12,567 bases of DNA from Clostridiaceae bacterium (GTDB lineage Bacteria > Bacillota > Clostridia > Saccharofermentanales > DTU023). The stretch lies in contig JAAZFK010000168.1 of the NCBI GenBank assembly GCA_012511735.1, forward strand, positions 1 to 12,567. Reading direction: 5' to 3'. The notes beneath the pieces were generated by a model. The model made no database searches and was not told where the DNA came from. It saw nothing but the letters and a program-made list of their open reading frames with translations. Every line of letters begins with the position of its first letter. The stretch's first letter is position 1. The position numbers and the translations under genes were made by a program. Shown piece by piece: positions 7,296-12,567 of this stretch.

Positions 7296-8546
7296 CGCCA
7301 AGTAGTGTTCGAATTGGTTATTTTCCGACCAGACCGACCTGCAATAATCAGTGAGCAGGGCCACAAAACCTTCCTCTTGAGGGTAGGCACGCCAAATGAT
7401 TTCCCCGTCAGGCAAATTGACAAAACGACCCGGATGACAGTAAAGCGAAGGCGTGGATTCGATCTCGAATCGGATTGGCGCGTCCTCCCCGTCCGGAATA
7501 AAACTCAAGCCCGCGGCGGACAGGATCAGCCTGCCCTTTCGCTCCTTCTCACCGGGGTCTTCCCCCTCCCCCACGTTCTCAAGAAAATCAAGACGGCAGG
7601 ACGTCTCAATCGTAAGACCTTCCCGCAAGGCTTGGTCTGTTCTGCCCCGTTGCCAGCCGGCCAGCTCAAGCGGATGGTCGAAGGGAGCCGGTGAGCCGGG
7701 GGAAGCGCTGAAGAATCCTGCAGCGTCCAGGCGGAGGCTCAAATGACACTGTGAACAGAAGAGTTTTCTTTTCTCACTTCTCAGAGCCAGAGGCCGGTCA
7801 CATGCAGGACACCAATGACAGGCATAGGAAAGTTTTTCCGCCCTTTTCCCTGACAAAAAGCGGGCGGGCCGTTTGCGTTTCATTTGCCAGCTGTAGTCAT
7901 CCACATTCAGACTCTGAACCAATTTTCGCTGGATCTCCTCGACTGAAAGCGACGCCGCTTCCTCGCCCGTCAAAAGCAAACGGGTCTTAACCTCCATCTT
8001 ACCCGGACGCGGCCTTGCGGCCCAGCGCGGCCAGCCCAGATAGGCCCCGTAGGAGATCACGGTCGCGACCGGTCTTTTCAGGTGCTTGATCAGCTTGGCG
8101 GTCGCCAGGCCAAAGGGGGTCAGATTGCCGGCAACCGACCGCTGGGTCTCCGGGTAAAGCGCCACTGAACAGCCGTGTGCGATGGAAAGAATAATCTCCT
8201 TGGTGGTGGAGAAATTAACGCGAAAGGGTCTGATCTCAATGATGCCCAGTTTCTTGAAGAGCGATCCCAAAAATTTCCAGTTGGCGATTTCCTGTCCGGT
8301 GACAAAACGGATGGGTTGGCCCCGAAGCGCCAGGGCGCAGATGACCGGATCGAAATAAGCGACATGATTGCCCACGATGAAGAAAGGGCCGGCACTCTTA
8401 TCGAGCCTGGGGTCCCGGTCGTAACTGACACGGTAGAGGAGCTTGAAGAGCAGTCGCATGAGAAGCAGAAGGGAACCGTAGACAAATGGCCTGCGCGCCT
8501 GAATGGGCGGCTTGCCAGGTTTCTCTTTTCGCTGATCCATGGCCAA
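7287..8546 (-). CDS. PlsC-type acyltransferase fused to a zinc ribbon and an unknown C-terminal region
   Basis: Residues about 20-200 are a glycerolipid (1-acyl-glycerol-3-phosphate) acyltransferase-like domain, which typically moves an acyl chain onto a lysophospholipid at the inner membrane face. A hydrophobic segment FVYGSLLLLMRLLFKLLY (about 21-38) would anchor it. The catalytic HX4D motif is H61-D66 in NHVAYFDP, GIIEIRPFR (101-109) is the second block, and YPETQRS (131-137) replaces the usual PEG-RS block. CPAC (246-249) and CSQC (264-267) form a zinc ribbon, followed by about 140 residues I do not recognise. The 419-residue length far exceeds a simple PlsC (about 200-250). The TTG at 8544-8546 has GGGGG 7 bases upstream; the ATG at 8538-8540 is 13 away and also possible. 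Substrate unknown. Confidence 0.85.
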   Translation of the reverse strand: MAMDQRKEKPGKPPIQARRPFVYGSLLLLMRLLFKLLYRVSYDRDPRLDKSAGPFFIVGNHVAYFDPVICALALRGQPIRFVTGQEIANWKFLGSLFKKLGIIEIRPFRVNFSTTKEIILSIAHGCSVALYPETQRSVAGNLTPFGLATAKLIKHLKRPVATVISYGAYLGWPRWAARPRPGKMEVKTRLLLTGEEAASLSVEEIQRKLVQSLNVDDYSWQMKRKRPARFLSGKRAEKLSYACHWCPACDRPLALRSEKRKLFCSQCHLSLRLDAAGFFSASPGSPAPFDHPLELAGWQRGRTDQALREGLTIETSCRLDFLENVGEGEDPGEKERKGRLILSAAGLSFIPDGEDAPIRFEIESTPSLYCHPGRFVNLPDGEIIWRAYPQEEGFVALLTDYCRSVWSENNQFEHYLAEA

Positions 8547-8577
8547 TATGGCGCCCCCTTTTCATTTATGCCACATT

Positions 8578-8609
8578 ATTTTAACATCTTCGCGCTAAAG
8601 TTGGGTCAA
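8578..8609 (-). promoter_or_regulatory. Possible promoter for the acyltransferase gene
   Basis: On the minus strand TGTTAAAAT (extended -10 pattern TG-N-TAAAAT, hexamer complement of 8578-8583) lies 20 bases after TTGACC (complement of 8604-8609). The spacing is longer than the ideal 17, but the TG extension could compensate. It sits about 32 bases before the proposed TTG start, in the 115-base gap between two divergent genes. Confidence 0.4.
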
Positions 8610-8661
8610 CGTCCGTTAGTGGGACCACCTGAGCCCCTCAGAGGAGATTCAAAGATTACTG

Positions 8662-9534
8662 ATGGCAAGATATTGTTTTTACTGTGGGCGTGAGCTGGAA
8701 GACCTGGAGAAATGTGACTGCCGTAACCGTTTCGGAACGGCGGATGCGGGCAGGCAGCAAGCAAGCGGTCCCGACCCCGCCCCTTCAGGCAGCACCCGGC
8801 AGAATCAGTCCACTTCCCGACAGGAGACCGGCAGCTGGCAGCACCGGGAAGATCCGGCCAATTACCGTAAAAAACAGGCAAAGAAAACGAAAAAACGATC
8901 CAATCCCTATGTCCATTACGGACAGGCAAAGGCCGGCCGCACCCAGCGGCTTCAGTCCCTGCTCAGTTTTTTCGCGACACCTGCTGACGCCATGGCCCGG
9001 GAACTCTCCCCCGTCTGGTCCCCTTCGCATACAGCCTGGCTGTCCGTCACCCTGGTCTTGTCCGGCCTCCATTACATGACCCTTAACCGGAGTCTGGGCA
9101 AACTTTTGACGGGGGGAGGAGCCGAACACAAGCTGGGGGAAACCCTGCTGGGCTGGTTGACGGGTTCCGCCCTGGTCGCACTGATCCTCCTCTTATTTTC
9201 CCTGACGCTCTGGCTCCTGGCCCGCTTCCTCTACCGCCAGGGTGGGCTGCCTTTCGTCCACGCCATCGCAGCGGGCAGAAGCTCATGGAAGTACCTGACC
9301 CTCTTCCTTCTGCTGGCCCTTCCTTCACTTTTCACCGGAGGGGCGGTCTACGGCCTGGTCCTGACCCTGATGGGGCTGGTCTTCGCCGTCCTGGTCCACG
9401 CCAGACAGCTGGCCCGCCTGACCCACCTGGATGACAACCGGACCTGGCAGCTGGCTTATTTATCCATCATCATTTTCGCCGGCATCCTGTCCTCGGTCAC
9501 CTCTTTGGTTCAGGCCCTCAACCTGCTCCAATAA
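8662..9534 (+). CDS. Zinc-ribbon integral membrane protein (Yip1-like layout), function unknown
   Basis: The N-terminus is a small zinc ribbon, MARYCFYCGRELEDLEKCDC, with Cys at 5, 8, 18 and 20. A polar, low-complexity linker follows (about 25-95, rich in Gln, Ser, Pro, then Lys/Arg), then a membrane domain with about five hydrophobic segments near 124-142, 161-190, 209-224, 226-246 and 262-284. The layout resembles the zinc-ribbon plus YIP1-domain proteins common in Clostridia, but I cannot confirm that family by eye and give no function. The ATG at 8662 is the first usable start before the ribbon; GAGGAG lies some 15 bases upstream, rather far. It is divergent from the acyltransferase, and a separate promoter serves the next genes. 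There is no secretion signal, so the ribbon should be cytoplasmic. Confidence 0.8.
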   Translation: MARYCFYCGRELEDLEKCDCRNRFGTADAGRQQASGPDPAPSGSTRQNQSTSRQETGSWQHREDPANYRKKQAKKTKKRSNPYVHYGQAKAGRTQRLQSLLSFFATPADAMARELSPVWSPSHTAWLSVTLVLSGLHYMTLNRSLGKLLTGGGAEHKLGETLLGWLTGSALVALILLLFSLTLWLLARFLYRQGGLPFVHAIAAGRSSWKYLTLFLLLALPSLFTGGAVYGLVLTLMGLVFAVLVHARQLARLTHLDDNRTWQLAYLSIIIFAGILSSVTSLVQALNLLQ

Positions 9535-9560
9535 GACCTGCGGCGGCGTCCCATCTAAAC

Positions 9561-9569
9561 TGTTATAAT
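9561..9569 (+). promoter_or_regulatory. Extended -10 promoter for the ABC exporter operon
   Basis: TGTTATAAT is a perfect extended -10 (TG-N-TATAAT) in the 71-base gap before the first ABC gene. I see no good -35 at 17 bases upstream, which extended -10 promoters often lack. Transcription would start near 9576, leaving a leader of about 30 bases with GAGGAGGGG at 9584-9592 before the ATG at 9606. The 13-base spacing after that G-run is rather long. Confidence 0.65.
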
Positions 9570-9605
9570 TGGTGGCGCTGAACGAGGAGGGGACCGCGTT
9601 TCTCT

Positions 9606-11540
9606 ATGTTAAAAAAACTGAAAAAACAATTTCATTGGCTCTTGGACAAGTACAAGAGAGAGTACACGATCGCCATCGTCTGCGTGGCCATCAACTATCT
9701 GGTCTCCGTCATGCCTCCCTGGTTCGCCGGTCATGCCGCCGACCGCATCTTCAGCGACAATCTGACCGTGGGAACCCTGCTGGTCTATGTGGCCATCATG
9801 CTGACAGTGACCGCCTTGGCCTATGTGTCCGGCTACTTCTGGTCCTACTACCTGATCAAGGCCTATGACGTCACCGAACTCATGGCCCGCCAGCGGACCT
9901 TTTCCAAGCTGCTCAACCAGAACGCCCCCTTCTTCCTGGCTCAATCGACCGGCAGTCTGATGGGCAAGTCCACCAACGACGTCTCCTCCATCGCGGAGAT
10001 GGCGGGCTTCGGCATGATGATGCTCTTCGATTCCACCCTTTATCAGCTGGTCCTGCTCACCATCATGGCCATCAACGGTTCATGGCAGCTGACCCTGCTG
10101 ACCTTTCTGCCCTACCCTCTTTTAATTTATTTTTCCAGAAAGATCGGCGACAAGCTTTATTCAGAATACGACCTGGCCCAGCAGGCCTTCGATGAGATTA
10201 ACGATCACGTCCTGGAGAATATCCAGGGGATCCGGGTCGTCCGCGCCTTCGTCATGGAAGACCGGGAAAAGGAGCTCTTCGCGGAGCGGACCTCGCGGCT
10301 TTTCCAGCAGAACATGAAAGTCGCCCGGCTGGACGCCCTCTTTATGCCGGCTTCCAGGCTGATTCAGGGAACTTCCTTCGCCATCGCCATGGTGGTCGGC
10401 GCCAACCTGATCGGCCAGGGCAGCATCACCCTGGGCCAGCTCATGTCGCACGTCTTCTATTTGGGTATGCTGGCCTGGCCCATGATCGCCATGGGTGAAT
10501 TCATCAATATTTCCCAGCAGGCCACCGCCTCCATGGATCGGGTGCAGGAGATCTGGGACTGGCGGGAGGAGATCATCGATCCGCCTGACGCCCTGGTCTG
10601 CGATCAGATCGGGGATATCACCTTTGACCATTTCTCCTTCAGCTGGCCGGGACATACCGAGCCGGTCCTGAAGGATCTCTCCTTCACCATTCACAAGGGG
10701 ATGACCGTGGGGCTTGTCGGCCGTGTCGGATCCGGCAAAACCGCGCTCCTGAAACAAATCATGCGTTTTTATCCCCAGGAGGCTGATCTGCCCTCCGCTA
10801 ACAGCGACCCCTCCTTTCCGCCGCCCGCCCGGCGTCTGCGCGTGAACGGATTGCCCATCCGCCTCTTCGACCGCAGGAGCCTGAGGCGGCATATCGGTTA
10901 TGTCCCCCAGGAGAGCAATCTCTTTTCCCTGTCCGTCAGGGAGAACATTCTGATGGGCGCGCCGTCGACCGGGACCGGCTGGCCCTTGCAGGAGGAAGAC
11001 CGAGAACAGGAGCTGGCTTTTTGGAAGCAGCCCTTCCGCCAGATCGTCCGCACAGTCGATCAGCTTGAGGCTGCCCCGCCCCCACCACCTGCCCTGCCGG
11101 AGGAACTTTTGAATGAAGTCATCCGGATCGCCGACTTCGAGAAGGATCTGGCCATTCTGCCCCAGGGACTGGATACCCTGACCGGGGAGCAGGGCATCGC
11201 CCTTTCCGGAGGACAGAAACAGCGTATCTCCATCGCCCGGGCCCTGCTTCGGGATCCCGAAGTCTTGATCCTGGACGATTGTCTTTCAGCGGTTGACGCC
11301 ATCACGGAAAAGAACGTGCTCCATTCCCTGACCGAAGAGCGGGCAGGCAAGACCACCCTGGTCATCTCCCACAGACTGTCGGCCATCCGTGACGCCGACC
11401 TGATTATCGTGCTGGAGGACGGGGCAATCGCGGCCCAGGGAACCCATGACAGCCTGATGGCCGAAGGCGGCTGGTACGCTGAACAGTACGAACTGCAACA
11501 GCTGGAAGAAGAATGCGGCCGACGCCAGGAGGCCATCTGA
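9606..11540 (+). CDS. ABC exporter half-transporter, degenerate subunit (BmrC/YheI-like)
   Basis: Fused membrane plus ATPase half of an ABC exporter, probably pumping drugs or lipids outward with the next gene product. Residues about 15-310 form the six-helix type-1 exporter domain. The nucleotide-binding domain has Walker A GRVGSGKT (372-379), Q-loop Q435 in GYVPQESNLF, signature LSGGQ (533-537), Walker B LILDD (554-558), D-loop SAVD (561-564) and switch H589. D558 replaces the catalytic Glu, as in the degenerate partner of heterodimers such as BmrCD and LmrCD. At 644 residues it is about 60 longer than YheI (about 585). The excess lies in two inserts, about 391-408 and about 452-500, the latter with a run of proline. 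Stop TGA at 11538-11540, one base before the partner's ATG. Confidence 0.95.
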   Translation: MLKKLKKQFHWLLDKYKREYTIAIVCVAINYLVSVMPPWFAGHAADRIFSDNLTVGTLLVYVAIMLTVTALAYVSGYFWSYYLIKAYDVTELMARQRTFSKLLNQNAPFFLAQSTGSLMGKSTNDVSSIAEMAGFGMMMLFDSTLYQLVLLTIMAINGSWQLTLLTFLPYPLLIYFSRKIGDKLYSEYDLAQQAFDEINDHVLENIQGIRVVRAFVMEDREKELFAERTSRLFQQNMKVARLDALFMPASRLIQGTSFAIAMVVGANLIGQGSITLGQLMSHVFYLGMLAWPMIAMGEFINISQQATASMDRVQEIWDWREEIIDPPDALVCDQIGDITFDHFSFSWPGHTEPVLKDLSFTIHKGMTVGLVGRVGSGKTALLKQIMRFYPQEADLPSANSDPSFPPPARRLRVNGLPIRLFDRRSLRRHIGYVPQESNLFSLSVRENILMGAPSTGTGWPLQEEDREQELAFWKQPFRQIVRTVDQLEAAPPPPPALPEELLNEVIRIADFEKDLAILPQGLDTLTGEQGIALSGGQKQRISIARALLRDPEVLILDDCLSAVDAITEKNVLHSLTEERAGKTTLVISHRLSAIRDADLIIVLEDGAIAAQGTHDSLMAEGGWYAEQYELQQLEEECGRRQEAI

Positions 11541-11541
11541 G

Positions 11542-12567
11542 ATGAAAAAGCCTAAGCATACACCGACCCGTTCCAATCTCTGGCGGCTGACCCGCTACGC
11601 CCGCTTCGCCGTCCCCACCCTGACCGTCGGCTTCATCCTGACCGTCATGACGGTGGCGCTGGATCTGGCCGGGCCTTACGTCATTTCACGGATGCTTGAC
11701 AACGAGATTATTCCCGGCATCGGCATCCGGGACAGCCGGACCTTCCTGGTCATGATCCTGGTCTACGCCGGCTCCCAGCTCCTGTCCCTGGGCAGCCGTT
11801 ACGGGGGCAACGTCTTCAACCAGAAGGCCGCCAACCATATTTCCGCCACCATGCAAGAGGAGATCTTCGGACACGTGCAGAAGATGCCGGTATCCTACTT
11901 CGACTCGCTGGCGGCCGGCACCGTGGTCTCCCGGGTCACCAATGACACCAAGGCGGTCCGCGTCTTCTTCACCACGGTCCTGTCCAGGTTGCTCATGGCC
12001 GGCGTGTTCGCCTTCGGCATCCTGGTCAGCCTGCTCAGCCTGGACTGGCGGCTCTTCCTGGTCGCTTCGATCTCCTTTCCCATCCTCTTCTTCCTCTTCC
12101 GCGACTTTCAACGCAAATCGTTGACATACAGCCGCAGGTACCGCAAGGGGATCAGCCGGCTCAATGCCAGCCTGAATGAGAATATTGGCGGCATGGAGGT
12201 CATCCAGGCCTTCAACCGGGAACGGGACATGTACGACAGCTACGGCCGGATCAACAACAGGGTCTTCAGGAACGGGCTGGGCATGACGCGGCTTCACGCC
12301 TACAGTGGCTGGAACGCCACCGACGCGCTCAACTATTCCATGTTCGCCCTGGCCCTCCTTTATTTCGGCCTGGGCAACCTCAGGGGCACCAACCCGGTCC
12401 CCATCGGCTCCCTCTACCTCTTCATCGATTACATGCTGAGGTTTTTCGCCCAGATGAACCAGGCCATGCAGCACCTGGGCAATCTTGAGCGGGCCCGGGG
12501 AGCGGCCGATCATATCTTTGAGCTGCTGGACCGCGAGGCCTTGAATGATCAGGGCAGGGACCCTGAC
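11542..12567 (+). CDS. ABC exporter half-transporter, partner subunit (BmrD/YheH-like), cut by the window end
   Basis: The frame stays open from ATG 11542 to the edge: 342 residues, all of the transmembrane half and the start of the linker to the ATPase domain. It begins MKKPKHTPTRSNLWRLTRYA. Hydrophobic helices lie near 24-45, 68-84, 148-168 and 170-186. PVSYFDSLAAG-VVSRVTNDT (about 116-135) and NENIGGMEVIQAFNRER (about 212-228) are the type-1 exporter landmarks. GGAGG sits about 9 bases before the ATG, inside the end of the upstream gene, and only one base separates the stop from this start, so the two are made together. The ATPase motifs lie outside the window, so whether this is the catalytically normal partner cannot be seen. 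Confidence 0.93.
   Translation, partial: MKKPKHTPTRSNLWRLTRYARFAVPTLTVGFILTVMTVALDLAGPYVISRMLDNEIIPGIGIRDSRTFLVMILVYAGSQLLSLGSRYGGNVFNQKAANHISATMQEEIFGHVQKMPVSYFDSLAAGTVVSRVTNDTKAVRVFFTTVLSRLLMAGVFAFGILVSLLSLDWRLFLVASISFPILFFLFRDFQRKSLTYSRRYRKGISRLNASLNENIGGMEVIQAFNRERDMYDSYGRINNRVFRNGLGMTRLHAYSGWNATDALNYSMFALALLYFGLGNLRGTNPVPIGSLYLFIDYMLRFFAQMNQAMQHLGNLERARGAADHIFELLDREALNDQGRDPD

Noticed and set aside
8629..8641. Small CTGAG/CTCAG inverted repeat before the zinc-ribbon membrane protein gene
   Set aside because: Five-base stem with a three-base loop and no T-run; too short to call an operator or terminator without comparative data.
10161..10892. A 243-residue open frame on the minus strand, opposite the first ABC gene
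   Set aside because: Low-complexity composition and fully inside a well-supported gene; a shadow.
11686..12513. A 275-residue open frame on the minus strand, opposite the second ABC gene
   Set aside because: Very rich in Asp, Glu, Gly, His and Val with no domain; the plus strand here encodes clear ABC exporter landmarks through the same bases.

Overview
The window most likely comes from a Gram-positive anaerobe of the Firmicutes (Clostridia-like), with a GC content of roughly 55-60% judged by eye. Three things support this. The V-type ATPase cluster has the same gene order as Enterococcus hirae ntp. Its four-helix proteolipid carries Na+-type ligands. The neighbours are Firmicutes-style genes: a paired BmrC/BmrD-like ABC exporter and a zinc-ribbon membrane protein. 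The exact lineage cannot be fixed from this sequence, and the same ATPase gene order also occurs in Thermus.

Positions 1-7142 hold a minus-strand V/A-type ATPase operon. Read in the direction of transcription (right to left) it is: peripheral-stalk subunit (ntpF/H-type), I (a-subunit), K (proteolipid), E, C, F, A and B. B runs off the left edge, and subunit D would be expected beyond it. Spacing is tight, with several overlaps and non-ATG starts (TTG or GTG). The odd point is the central-stalk subunit F: its reading frame is intact by homology along its length but carries a TAA stop at codon 53.

Positions 7287-8546, also minus strand and just upstream of the ATPase operon, encode a PlsC-type acyltransferase fused to a zinc ribbon and an unrecognised C-terminal region. 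The 144 bases between it and the ATPase operon hold a possible terminator but no convincing promoter.

From 8662 to the right edge everything is on the plus strand. First comes a zinc-ribbon membrane protein with about five membrane segments. It is followed by an extended -10 promoter and a two-gene ABC exporter operon. The first ABC half-transporter is complete and has a degenerate Walker B (Asp for the catalytic Glu), as in BmrC/LmrC-type subunits. The second begins one base after the first stops and is cut by the window end.

The ATPase parts would assemble into one rotary, probably Na+-coupled, membrane machine: A and B in the head, C and F in the stalk, E and the H-type subunit as peripheral stalk, I and K in the membrane. 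The two ABC genes would form one heterodimeric exporter. I saw no tRNA, rRNA, CRISPR array, insertion sequence or phage gene, and nothing that amounts to a clearly new multigene system. The best leads are the interrupted F subunit, the domain architecture of the acyltransferase, and the insertions in the first ABC nucleotide-binding domain.
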